Shown here piece by piece: positions 46,334 to 58,600 of a stretch of DNA of 64,000 bases. The position numbers were made by a program, and so were the translations under genes. A model generated the notes under the pieces. The model saw only the letters and a program-made list of their open reading frames with translations. It was not told where the DNA came from and searched no databases. Within the stretch, counting starts at the first letter, position 1, and every line of letters starts with the position of its first letter. Origin of the DNA: Nereocystis luetkeana (lineage: Eukaryota > Sar > Phaeophyceae > Laminariales > Laminariaceae); contig JARUPZ010000016.1 in assembly GCA_031213475.1 (NCBI GenBank), forward strand, positions 7,580,270-7,644,269. Reading direction: 5' to 3'.

Positions 46334-46641
46334 TTAACCCTTTCACACCTCGGTCAGATCATGATCTATCTATCTTCAGATATATTATCTACCTACAGAT
46401 AGATCATCTACAGTAGTTCCTCACCCGCCGTTGTGAGAGATTGTGCAGGATCTGAGTAGTACCTATCTAGCCCGCGAAAAACGCTTTAGATCCTGTAGAT
46501 TCCATGGTTTCCACCCGGCAGCATGAGTTACATGATACAGAGCATACAGATCAGGGTTATATCTATCTGCCCTGAAATATCTTGATCATCCAGTGGGAAT
46601 CGATGATCTGTGGATGAGCTGTCCGAGGTGTGGACCCTTTT
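46334..46641. repeat. Dispersed repeat, family 3, full-length copy
   Basis: Begins 'aaccctttcacacctcggtc' and ends 'ctgtccgaggtgtggaccc', a terminal inverted repeat of about 20 bp. It contains all family 3 blocks and starts ~180 bp after the stop codon of the FAD oxidoreductase gene. Confidence 0.8.
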
Positions 46642-47339
46642 TGCTGTCGCCAAATACCATACTAGTCTAGTTCAAAGTACTTTGCCCCCAAAACAGGGGT
46701 GCAGTCCTTAAGAGGTGAAGCGAGAGCCCTGCGGTCGGAATTGGTGTTGCTCTCTCCGCCGTTCGTTCATCGTGTGGGGCGCGTGTTCTGCAGCTGGAGC
46801 AGTTGGCGGAAAAAAAAAACGTGCTTGCCTGACGAGAGTTCTGCTGTCTGGACTGCTAGTTTTGCTTTCAAGCTGTTCACACATCGTGTGCAGCGTTGCA
46901 TGTTTCTGCGGTCAATTGTGGTACCATTTTCATGTTTCATTTTTTTTTCACCACCGTTCGAAAGCGGTGGCGGCAAGAGAGGGGGGGGATTGGGGGGAAT
47001 GGTGGGGGATGAAAACGGAAGAGGTCGCCTGTTTATTGTTCTCTAGGGAGCGGTGGGGCTGCGTTGCGCTTGTCGTGACCGGGTTGTGTTGGGACCATGC
47101 GGTACGTGGACGGAAGGGGGAGGGTTGCGATATACTGATCGCGGCAGCACTCTCTGGATTGGGGTTGGATGCCGGTTTTGAATATATGTCATCGCCCATA
47201 ATGTTGTGCGTTGTGCTCGAGGGCGCGTGCATTCGTAGCGGGGGAAAGGGGATGCTATACGACAGCCCTCGAACTCCCTGTTTTTCTGTTTTTCTGAGCT
47301 TTGGCAGATTGTCGCTGAACGCACTGAGTAGAGGTGGCT

Positions 47340-47528
47340 GCAGAGTTGTTTTGCGAGGCGACTAGCGGAACACTGCGAGTAAACGCCCCCCCTTGGTGCA
47401 AGCAAGCAATGTCTGCCTGGTCGGTGAAAGCCCGACGTGCCCTGTCCCGGCATTGGAGGGATGCGAGGGTCTATGGTCATACGACTACAGCCATGCATGA
47501 TGCCGAGTGCATCCCCCCCCCCCCCCCG
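47340..47528 (-). repeat. Dispersed repeat, family 4, reverse copy
   Basis: Reads 'gcaagcaatgtctgcctgg', 'tcggtgaaagcccgacgtgc', 'gggatgcgagggtctatggt' and ends at a C run (47513-47527): the exact mirror of the G run plus block order of plus-oriented copies. Confidence 0.8.
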
Positions 47529-48227
47529 GACCAACTTTACGTGGTACTCCAACAACAGTTACCGAGTAAAGTTGGTACTCTAAAAAAACTTGAAAAAAAA
47601 AGTACCAGGTAAACTTTTAAAGCTGTTCTATGGGTCAAAGCTTCGCCGTTCTGAATTGAGGAACTTTGGGCTATGACCTTGAACACTTGGATCCATTGCT
47701 TTAAGGTTCATATTTTTAAGGTCACCACCCATACAGTAAGTTGGTGAGGAATGATAGAAGTCGTTCTCGGAAGAACAGAGGCGTGTTTACGACTTGGACC
47801 AGCTTCGACAAGATGGTTGATATGTACCCTGGTATACTACCACTGCTCTGTAGTTGACTGTTACTATTAAACCCCAAAACTCTAACCCCGACCGTCAGGA
47901 TATTTTTCGATATTGTACTCGAAGCTTGTACCAGTACCTGGTAACAATGAGTTGATGTGTACTGGTGCCAACCATTCTATCGAAGTTTTCCCAAGTCGGA
48001 TGAGAGAGAAAACCCACCACATACACAAAGCACAGCAGCACACGCAATCCCCATGTCCGCATTTTTATTATGTTGTCTGGACCGTTCGCTTGTGGCACGA
48101 TGCACGCGTGCGTGTGCATACAATATGAGGTGTGTAGTTGGCGAGGCAAACATGAGGCGGGGAAAGAAGCAGCTGAATACTCCTTGTGCAAAAAATTTAA
48201 GGGGGACGGATGCATTATTAATACTAT

Positions 48228-48341
48228 ATTACAGGGGACCATAGTTAATACCAGGTAGGACCTATGGTATACATCAAAACCTATATATTAAAAAAAAATA
48301 CTAACAATATTTCGTCCTATTAACTATGGCCCCCGGTAATA
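48228..48341. repeat. Inverted-repeat element, family 2
   Basis: Ends 'attacaggggaccatagtta' and 'taactatggcccccggtaat'. The copy carries an extra 'taccaggta' insertion near its left arm. Confidence 0.8.
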
Positions 48342-48540
48342 GTATTGTTGCTCGAAAATTTATGTACGTACGACAGCAAGCAGTATGTACAAACTACAGC
48401 AGTAGTATCTATTTTATCCCACGAAAAGGCACCAGAGGGAGAGGGGGGGGGGGCTCTTTTCGTATTATTTATTTTCAGGCAGGGTATTTCGTTCGGTCAA
48501 CTTTTCGGCTGATTCAATTCAGTTCTTCACGACGTGTAAT

Positions 48541-48645
48541 ATACATCAGTAGTATTAATAGTAGTAGTAGTAGTAGTAGTAGTATTAATAGTAGTAAGTC
48601 TACTGTACAATAGTATATAGTAGTAGTATTAATAGTAGTGAGTCC
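48541..48645. repeat. AGT trinucleotide microsatellite
   Basis: (agt)n interrupted by 'attaat'. The complementary ACT array lies ~350 bp to the right (48958-49142), so the two could pair. Confidence 0.85.
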
Positions 48646-48957
48646 AAGATAATGTACTACTTTTTGGTGTGGTATAGTATAGTAGGCGTGAACGTACAGA
48701 TAGCTAGCTGTTTGTTCTGGTGGGGGCAACTTGGTAGAAAGTAAGGCAGCCTGCCCTGGCCCCTCTCGACCTTCTACTACTCGAAAAGTCCGAAGCCTTT
48801 AACTTAGTCTTGCTCGCCCCCGGTTTTGCTGCCCATCATACATTTTGTTTTGTCGTCAATTGATGAAGATATTTTGACCACATACATGCATGCAGGACCA
48901 TGGGCAGTAACAGCGTGCAGAGTCCAAACTTGACCTTTATTCTCACTGATTAAGCTC

Positions 48958-48979
48958 TTACTACTTCTACTATTAATAT

Positions 48980-49016
<37 letters not shown>

Positions 49017-49037
49017 GCTATATATACTACTATATTA

Positions 49038-49078
<41 letters not shown>

Positions 49079-49086
49079 TACCAGTA

Positions 49087-49142
<56 letters not shown>
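48958..49142. repeat. ACT trinucleotide microsatellite
   Basis: (act)n of about 185 nt, broken by 'gctatatatactactatatt' and 'ataccagtatact'. Inverted with respect to the AGT array at 48541. Confidence 0.9.
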
Positions 49143-49649
49143 TTGTTGTACCTGGTCATAATTGACGGACAACATCAGGTAGTTATGGTGGTTATTGTTG
49201 CCCACCCCCTCTTGCTGCCGCCGCCGTTGTTGGAATTTTTATATTTCGAGCGAATCTCAAGGAAAACATCAACCAACCCGCAATTATATTCGCTGATTTC
49301 TTACGTATTTCCTCGTTTTGTCGCTTTGCCTCGGATCGAAAACCGGAAACCTTCCGTGCATGTTTACAGAAAAGGGAATTCGACTAAAAAATGCCCCGGG
49401 TTTCGTCAGTGAAAACGACGCAGAGGCAGGCCAGGTCTCACAAGTACAACATATTTAGGGCACAAGCCGAACCACAAACAAACAACCAACGCGGCCACCA
49501 GCTGTCGAGACTACATCGTGCAGCGGCTCGCCTGTTGAACCCGGTGCAGCGACTCCCAGCACCTTCAGCTGCGCTGCTCGCGCTCCTTCTGCCCCTAGAT
49601 TGAAGCCTGTGTTCAACAACACAAATTGCAGGCAGCAGCAGGACAAACT

Positions 49650-52600
49650 ATGAGTAAGCGCCGTGCCATGAGCTCGAGCCCCCCGTCCGCACCCGGCGCA
49701 CGCCCCCCGCGGCGCCCACGAAGAGGAGCTAGAACTGCGTCCACGACCACCGCCGCTGCCGCCTCGGCAACTCTCGTGCTCGCTTGCCTCCTGCTGCTGA
49801 GCGCGCCCGGGCCTGCCGACGGCTTCTTTCGCCCCTCCACCCGAGTAAAGCCCCCGCCCCCCGGGGACAAGTCCATCAGCGCCCTGCCTCGGATACGGCA
49901 GAGCAGCAACAGACCAGGCCGAACATCGGCGATTTTTCCCCCGCACCGGGGGCAGGAGGCCGGCGCTACTGGCCGGCCGTTACCCTTGCTGGTGATGAGC
50001 GGGGCGGAGGAGGAGGGCGCAAGCGGGGAGCAGTTGCAAGAGGAGGAGGAGGAGGGGGAGGAAGGGATGGAGATGCCAGCGATCGACGTTCCAGAGATGA
50101 TGAGCGACGAGGTGAGTTTATTGTAAACCGATCATGTGAAGGTCCCTCCCGGTGCAAACCGTAGCCTTGCCTGGTCTGACACCAGCATGAAGCCCCCTTG
50201 TGTGGTGTCCTCCGGGGCGGTATGTTGAAGGTCATTTTCATGTGCACGGCTCGTATTCGATCTCGGTTTTGCCAGGTGTATCGCTCTCCTCGTTTGTCAT
50301 GTGTGTTGATTTTCTCTTTTCTTTGCCTCCTTTTTCGTTTTTCGTCCTTAATTTTTCACCACGTCGTACGTACGAAACTCTGTAAATAGATGGTGGATAC
50401 CACAATGTACGGAAATGTAAAGACCGTTGTTCTATTAATATTAATATAGAAACTGTCCTAATATTTGCGGACAGATCGGTGCTGGAAGATTGTTTTGTTC
50501 CCGTGAACAACCCGGCGAATCAATACCATTTACAGTACGTACGAGTAGTAGGAAAGCAGTTCCGTTTTGGGGACAAACCACTCAAATTCCCAAGTAGTTT
50601 GTCCCCAAAACGGGTACTAAAAGGTACCAGGAATAGACCTTGCAGACTGCTGTCTGTGTAGTTAGGCAGATCAGATCAGATCAGATAGACATGGAGAGGT
50701 GAGTTGATGTTGTTCATGGTGTTAGTCTGCTGGAATTTTCACAGGTAGCAGCAGCTCGATCCAGTACCAGGAGGCTGGTGGTGCCCTGCTGCTGACGTAG
50801 CTACCGTTTTGTGCTCTGGCGAATCGATTACTTCGACCGCGGTGTTCCGACTTTGTCTCTTCCTCTCATTGCGGCTTCCTTTTGCATTATGCCACGAAGC
50901 ATACCTGGTGTTTTGCCTCACTAGTCTCCAGAGTAATACTGCTGCTCCTGTGTCTGTCCTTCGAATTCGAACTCGTGCATGTTTTTCTTCTTTTCTTCGA
51001 GTACCAGACCTGACAAGAGTACGTGTGCCCATTATATCTGATCGATGAGCGCGTGCCCAATAATGCCATTGAAGCCCTAATTGCAGAACAGCAGTACCAC
51101 CGTCTATTAACAGTACAGCTGTGCAACGCCACTGACAAGTCTGACCTGAGTCTGGCGTTCACGAAGGCCGGCTGCTTTTATTGGGAAAATGCCACCGAAA
51201 CATGCGGCGGAGACGTGCGACCGCCGCTACGAGTATATGCCGTCCTCGGTTTGGGTCGTGTTGGGTCTCGAGTCTTGAGCCGACCTTGAAGATAGAAACT
51301 GACCAAAAAGTGTTGCACGAGTTTTGTTTGGAACGTATTGTTGCAATTAGGGGAATCCCTCTACGACCCCGAGATTAGAGACCAAAACTCCGAGATTAGC
51401 GACCCACATTATTCATATATGGTGCCAAAGGTAGGTCTGATGCTCTGATGGTACCAGCCGTCTATAGTCAGCTCGAGCACTGGGCAGCAAAGATGTCAGG
51501 GGACACGTCAAATATGGCAAAACGTGCGTGCGCTGTCAAGGGTGTGGGTAGGGCCGATTGTTCCATACTAAAACCTAGTAATGTGTCAGTCAAAGGCATG
51601 TCAAGGCAAAGTTGCTGTCATTGTCTAGGGGTGAAAGTGCTGTCTCCTGATATCTTCGCCGGGCAGTGAGCAGTACGGGTAGGATCATGCCGCCCTCGTC
51701 CCGTGCAACTCCTTGGATGATACATTCGGACACAAACGTGAATTATCGGCCAATTTCCCCGAATCGCGCGTTGGCCGGTCGGTGCTGCAATCGACACTTT
51801 TTAGGATTTTTTTTTCAGATTTCCCCTTTGAAGTCCTATTACATCTCAATAATCCCATTTAGAGGTGCAGTCTCGTTTAGGGCACAGACCCACTCAAATT
51901 CTGACAAGTTTATCCCCACAAGGGGACTGCGGTCCTTAAAGCTAAGGAGGGTTACCAGAGTAAGTCAGTGATGAGTACGTACTGGCATCTGCTTGCTGTC
52001 TGCTGTAATGTATCTGTGCCTTGAACTCGTGTTGGGTCTTGCACACCAGGCACCAGGTCCCATTCTGGCATTCTGGGCGGAAAAGCAAAGACCCTTTCAG
52101 TCATAACATTAACCCTTTAGAACCGCAGTCCCGTTTTGGGGACAAACCAGTCAAATTCCAAGCAGTTTGCCCCCAAAACGGGACTGCGGTTCTAAACCCT
52201 TTCAGCAATTAGCACTGCAGTCCCATTCTGGAGACAAACTACTTGGAATTTGACTTTCGCTGTCCCCGAAACGGGGCTGCAGTCCTAAAAGGGTTTATGT
52301 TCAAACTCTCCTTCTATTTCATAACGTAGCTAACTCATGCGTAAGGTGCTGACAAATAGCGCACGTCGACTACTGCTGCGTTGCGTTAAGAAAACACACG
52401 CCCAAGCCATACCGATATTTGTGTACGTGAGGTTCGTACTCGTAGTGCATGTTCGAGCACTACTGCAATTCCCGTCTTCTACAACAGTACGCTGCGAGAA
52501 CTCGTCCGTGTGGTAGATTACGATGTACCAGGCATGTGGTCTACAGCAGGAGGGTGTTTTGGTTAGATGCTCGCACCCGTCGAGTGACGCATGCCGCCTA

Positions 52601-55600
52601 TTTGCAGTCCTTTCGGTGCCACGTACGTCCAATGGGTGTGTGCTGATTGGCTGGGGTTCGTGAAACCAGTGGTGGCATGGAAGGACTTCTGATCCGGGAA
52701 TGAGAACCTATCCTTCCCGGGTGCGGTGGAACCGTGAGGTTGCCCCGCGGGGAAACTCCGGCCGCGCGCCCTCCGCCCTCCTATTGGGCGAGGGCGGGAG
52801 AAGGGACCCCCTCGACCAATGGCGTGTCCGGAGATGTGGGACGGAAATCGCTGGGTTGGAAATTGGAAGCAGTTAAAGTTGCCCATCTTGCCAATTTTTT
52901 CACCGGGTACTTGTTGTCACGTTTTTCAGCTTGTCGCTGGTTCAACAGGCAGGTAGTGCCATGCTTGGCAGGCCGGCCATCGTCATGCTTGTTGGTGTGT
53001 TACTCTCTCGGGTGTTCTTGTGGCACAGAGAGTAGGTCTGAGCTCCAGGATGAACAGGAATATTGCAGTTCGGCGAAAAACTCCTGCTGGACTCGTACAT
53101 GCACAGCAGCCCGTATGCTAATGAAGGGTTAACATACGGGTCAGGAGTCGATCTGTGCTGCAAGACGGAAGTGTTGGCTGATTTACGAGTTATAGAGCAG
53201 GCTTACCAACAACCAGCTCCAGAAAGCAGCATGTGCGCTTTCCTCAACAGCGGCAGCATACTCGTATATAGTAATGGTGATTGATCACCAGTCCCGTTTG
53301 GGGGACAAATTACTCAGAATTTGAGTGGCTTGTCCCCATAACGGGACTGCGGTTCTAAAAGGGTCCGTTTAGAAACGGATCTCTCTGCGTAGACTTTTTC
53401 AGCCGATTGCCCACAAGATCGCGAAGCATCAAAGCAGCTATATCTGGTGCTGCTGTAGCAAAGCAACTCCCCGAGGAATAATCAAGAAGGCCCTCTCACA
53501 ACGGTACAAGAGCAGGATAATATTTACTTGTCAGCTCCCTGTGTGCTAAAACTGCTGTACGTTCATGACGCGGTGTGTTGAGTGTTGTTTTTGTTGGAGA
53601 GAATTGAGAGTTTGGGTTTGGTAGCGGTGTCTAGGGCCGACGCGAAGGCGTTCAAGCTGGAGTTAACTCCCCCCCCTCCCCCCCTCCCCCTACTTGTACC
53701 AGAAATTAAATCAGTTCATTGATGCTGTCATCCATATGCAAGAAAATCCGCCTCTAAAGCTGTGCTTCGTAGGATGCAGCTCGCCCTTCATGCGACTCGC
53801 CCAAAACCTCACGGCGCTTCGCGCTCGGTGCAAGCAATGTCTGCCCAGTCGGTGAAAACCTGACGTGCTCCGTCCCGGCATTGTAGGGATGCGAGGGTCT
53901 ATGGTCATACGACTACGGCCATGCATGATAATGGGTACCCCCCCCCCCCCTCCCTCCTTGTACCAGGTTTCAGTTTGTGCTACGGCATGGTATTCCCGCA
54001 TTTCCCGTATTTGTGATGGAGGCGTTACCGTTCCTTCGAAAAAGGAATCACTTTGCCCCTTCTCTGTGACGATGTTTGGTACCCGAGGGTATGTACTGTC
54101 TGTTACACAGAGATACTTGCTACTGGCAGTGGTTCAGGGTTCGTATATAACCAGGTATGTACTTATATACTGAAGTATGTTTTGCGTTTTGTTGCCCGTT
54201 GCTTACCCGGTGTTGTGTGTGTGTGTTTGTCTTTCCAGGAGAGGACGCGATTGTGGGTAGCGGTATCCAAGGCGGAGGCGAACGCGGTAAAGCTGGAGAG
54301 ACAGGGGGAGGTGGAGGAGGCCGCCGAGCTCCGCGCGCACGCGAAATCGATGCGGTACGAGGACCCCTACACAGCCCTGCAGGATCAGCTAGATGAGGCG
54401 GTCAAAAACGAGGTAATAACCTTTTTTTTGTTTATGGTACGTACAGCAGTACAGCAGTCACTGTTTCTGTAATGCTTCGAAAGACGCCTGCGCTAGGAAC
54501 TGAAGAATTCAATTTTTGTCGAAATATGGGGGAAAAACGTTTATTTGTACCTGGTATATGTTTCATGTTGTTTTTATGAAGGTGTTCCAACATTGTTCTT
54601 TTATTGTGTGATTTTTGGGTTTTTGGGGTGATATTCAGTATTGCAGCAAAGATTATGTATTCGTACGTACGAGTACGTATGATGGCATTTCTCGTGCTGT
54701 AGTGATCGTTTGTGATACAGCAGAAAGGACCCTTGCAGGTGTTTTCCTTACTCCGAGTTTGTCTGGGGATGGCTGATTCATATGACAACCCCCCCTCCCT
54801 CCATTGCTCCGTTCCGAAAGGGCGATCGTCTGTAATACAGCAGCAATTACCCTTGCAGGCGTTCTCCTTTCTCCGGGTTCCTCTGGGGATGGCTGATTCA
54901 TGTGACATGCCCCCCTCCCCCCATTGCTCCGTCTCGAAAGGCGTGCGTGGCCAATGGTAAAATTACTAAGGCATGCAACAAATAAGTACGCACCCTCCAC
55001 CGATGATGATCGCTCACGCGCTGATTGTACTTGGTGTGCTTCTCTCATCTTTCTGTGTGCAGGAGTTCGTGAAGATAGCGCGGCTGAGGCTGCAGATGGG
55101 CCGCATCGGAGTTCCCCCCAATGCGGAAATGCAGGCTAGAGCAGAGGGGAAAGACCCTAGCTCGGTCGCTGCGGAGGTGAGAGTCGGGGTGCGTTTTTTT
55201 TTACTGGCTGACGGATGGACCGCACGTTTTGATCGACAAGGCGTTTTGGTTGGCTTGGGAAATCGGTAGACGTTTTGATTGGCTTGAGAGATGAGCCGGC
55301 GTTTCTGATTGGCTTGGGTGAGATCGGCGCGCGATGTGAGTGCAATGTGGATGGCAGGAGATTCGGGAGGGGAGGGGGGAGTAGGGCGAGGGTTTGTCGG
55401 ACGTTTAGCCACGGGAAGAGGGGAGATGATGGTAGGGTTTTTTCTCGCGTGTGCGGAGGGTGGGAGAGGCGGTGGAGAGGCCCAACTGTCAGAGGTCTGG
55501 CGTGGTGCGTAGAGGTCGGGGTCGGGACGGGGGGGGGTTGCATTTCGTTGCTCGTGTTGTGGAATACAAATAACGCCGAAGCAGACTTGTGGAAAACCAT

Positions 55601-58600
55601 GCTGAATGGCCCGGGTTTTGAAGAATACCTACAGGCGTTGACTCGTTCACACGACCGAAAATTCAGTCGGTGTCTTGTATTGTACGAGGTACAGAGGTAG
55701 GGTGAAGCAGTCCACGCGCTGATCCGCGATTGAACGTTCTTCGTCTTGCGTCCTTTCTGCGCTCTTGTCGCATGTTTTGTTTCCTGGTGCGGGAACGAAG
55801 CCTTCGGACGGTCTGTCCGCCCTGTGTTTTTACAGCTGTGCAGAAGCTACATGCCACGTGCTTGCGCGTGAATATTGTTACGATACCTCGTCCGTCTACG
55901 TCATCATTTGAACCTGCTGTTGCCTGTTTTTTCTGCTCGTGCTCCTCGTGTCACTGTTGTTTGTGTGTGTTTTATTTGCCTTTGCTTTGCATACCCAGAC
56001 CGCTAAACGGATGCCAGGCATGTCTTTGCGCGAGAGCGATAAGGGATCTGACTCGGAGAGCCGAGGTGATGGGAGCACCGTGAGCGACGGCTACAGCTCG
56101 AAGAGCGTCACCACAACGCACGGCATCAGGTCAGTCCACCTCTTGCTCTTTGGGGCGTACCACTCTCTGTCCCAGGATGTAAAGACCGCCTGGATACCTA
56201 ATACTATACTAGCTGTCCTTATACTTTGGAGCAGGTGGTAAGTAGCCGTCGTCATGTTTGTCGCTTGTTTTTCTTCGCTTATGTTCCGTGTCTTCTTCTT
56301 TTCTTGTCTTTGTCTTTTCGTCTGTGTTTTGTTGTAGCCGATGGCTGAGTCGGACGGCAGGCGGTAAAGCTCGAACGAATCGTCTTCGCGGCCTAATGAG
56401 GCAGAGTCGCCTGTCGACCGAACGCACAACCGATAACGAGCACCCTAACGATGCGGTTTCGATTCGGTTATAGCGTTGAGCTTTTTTAACTGGGTTCCCC
56501 CCTTTGTTTTCTTTCAAATGTTTTGCTATTTGTGGAATATAATACAGCCAGAGACGAAGCAGAAACTCGCAGCGGAGAGTAGACGGCGCACAAGCCGTAA
56601 AGAAGCGTTATTCTGAAGCAGTGCGTGGCGGATCAATAGACGGCGCATAGGCCGTGAAAGAAAAAGGCGTTACTGCCAACCGTCGCTCTTACTGTTATTT
56701 TTTCTTGTCTTGCGTGTAATTGTGTATGTCTGCGTGCCGTGTGTGCTTCCTTTCGGCTTTTCTTTTTGCCGTGTAGGGTTGAGGTGCGCAGCCAGTACTA
56801 CCCGGAGCAGAGCAACCCTCTCAAGGACCAGTATATCTTCGTCTACAAGGTCAAGATTACCAACCACTCCTCCCAGACGATCCAGCTAGTCTCGCGTACG
56901 TGGGAGATTAAGGCCATCGAGGCGACCGAGGTAACGATACGATACGGTATGATCCGAATGTTGCCAAACTACTATTATACACAAGTTCAGACGCGTAACG
57001 GCGGCCCCGTATGATACAATCGTTATATAGATTCATTCATTTTCGGGGAGACGATATGATAACGATGCGTTATTGGTAGCATTCAAGCGATACGGGAGAG
57101 TATACCATGGCTCGTTATTGGCACGTACTGCTTGTAGTACCGTTCCGTAGTGGTACTCGTATCGTAGATACGGCGTGTATTTGTTTTTTTCACATGTTCC
57201 TTGTTTTTTTGCGTGCGGATTTTATTTTTTTGTCTTAAGCCTGGTTTGTGACCGTGGGCGAGATTTCAGGGTAAATGAGCTTATGTGAGAACATGGTTAT
57301 TTATGACGACGTGATGTTAGGGATATCGGTAACAGGATGAATACGATGTGCTTACATGATGGGTATGATAGCTGGGTTATAAACGATGTGATGACGGTTT
57401 TAGACTGCATGATGATCACTTTTTTTTATACATGTCATGGGGATAATAAACGTTGTGGTAACGTGATCATACCGATACTACAGTATTGTGGTGACGTGTT
57501 GTTTACGATATAAATCTTGGTAGCCTGATGACCGTTTCGGCAAGGAGATACCGATATGATGGCAATGTGGTAGGGTGTTTGTTGCGATATGATCTTGATA
57601 GCGTGATGGCCGTTTCGACATGGAGCACCTGGTAACGACTGCGCGCACAGAACGTTAACCTGGTGCTTTTGTTGTAGTTGATATCTCGCATTGATATCTG
57701 ATGCCAGGCAGGTATCGGACAAAGCAGTTGAACCCGCGTGTTGTTACGTTTGCCTTATATCTCGATTTGAAGCCACATACTATGCCTTAACTCGGGATGA
57801 ACCCGAAGCCGGCCTTGAAGCGGGAGAAATCGCTTCAACACCGCAATTATCTCAGAATGGAGCCAATTTGGCCTGCCCTATCTCTACTTTCGCCCTGTCA
57901 ATGAGTGCCTTTATGCAGAGTACCCACCGACCTGTACATGTGGCGACTGATACCTGGTACCTGATAATTATTACGGGGGACCATAGTTAATAGGACCTAT
58001 ATGGTATACATAAAAACCTACCATATATATTTAACCATTTTTACTAACAATAGTTAATCCTATCAACTATGTAGTTAATCCTATCAACTATGTTCCCCCG
58101 TAATAGTAGCCGTTACCCGTTAACATTTGATGCTTTGGTGATTGATAACTCAGGCCCCGCAGTTGGTCAAGGGTCCCGGAGTGGTGGGCCAGCAACCGGT
58201 CCTCGAGCCCGGACAGAGCTTCGAGTACTCCTCGGCGTGCCCCATCACTTGCGCTCCGAAGGAGGGTTACCAGGTCAGAAGACGGAAAGGGGTCGAGGGG
58301 TGTCTTTCGGACGAGCTTTGACTAGTCTACAAGCGATCGGGTTTCCGCGAGCCCAGCCTGTTATAGGGGGGGAGGGGGGGGGGAGTGTACTCGATAGGAG
58401 AGATGTACTCGATCTCATGCATGGCCGTAGTCGTATGACCGTAAACCCTCGCATCGCTACAATGCCGGGACGGATCATGTCGGGTTTTCACCGACCAGGC
58501 AGGCATAGCTTGCACCAAGCGCGAAGCGCCGTGAGGTGTCCGGCGAGTCGCATGAAGGGCAAGCTGCATCCTACTAAGAACCGCTTTTGAGGCGGACTTG

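Larger units (their letters stand above)
46156..49649. other. Intergenic region between the oxidoreductase and ApaG genes
   Basis: 3.5 kb with no recognised gene. It holds the 3' tail of the oxidoreductase gene, family 3, 4 and 2 repeats (46334, 47340, 48228), and AGT and ACT microsatellites. The last ~400 bp before the ATG at 49650 should contain the ApaG gene promoter. Confidence 0.6.
50112..54238. other. Long first intron of the ApaG gene
   Basis: 4.1 kb. Holds a family 5 palindrome (50399), at least five family 1 foldbacks (50551, 51851, 52109, 52195, 53288) and a reverse family 4 copy (53720). No additional exon was needed to keep phase between exons 1 and 2, but a phase-0 exon could be hidden here. 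Confidence 0.5.

Noticed and set aside
54432-54908. 158-codon minus-strand frame with an internal repeat
   Set aside because: The repeat in the frame is the ~119-bp tandem duplication in an ApaG intron, read on the opposite strand.
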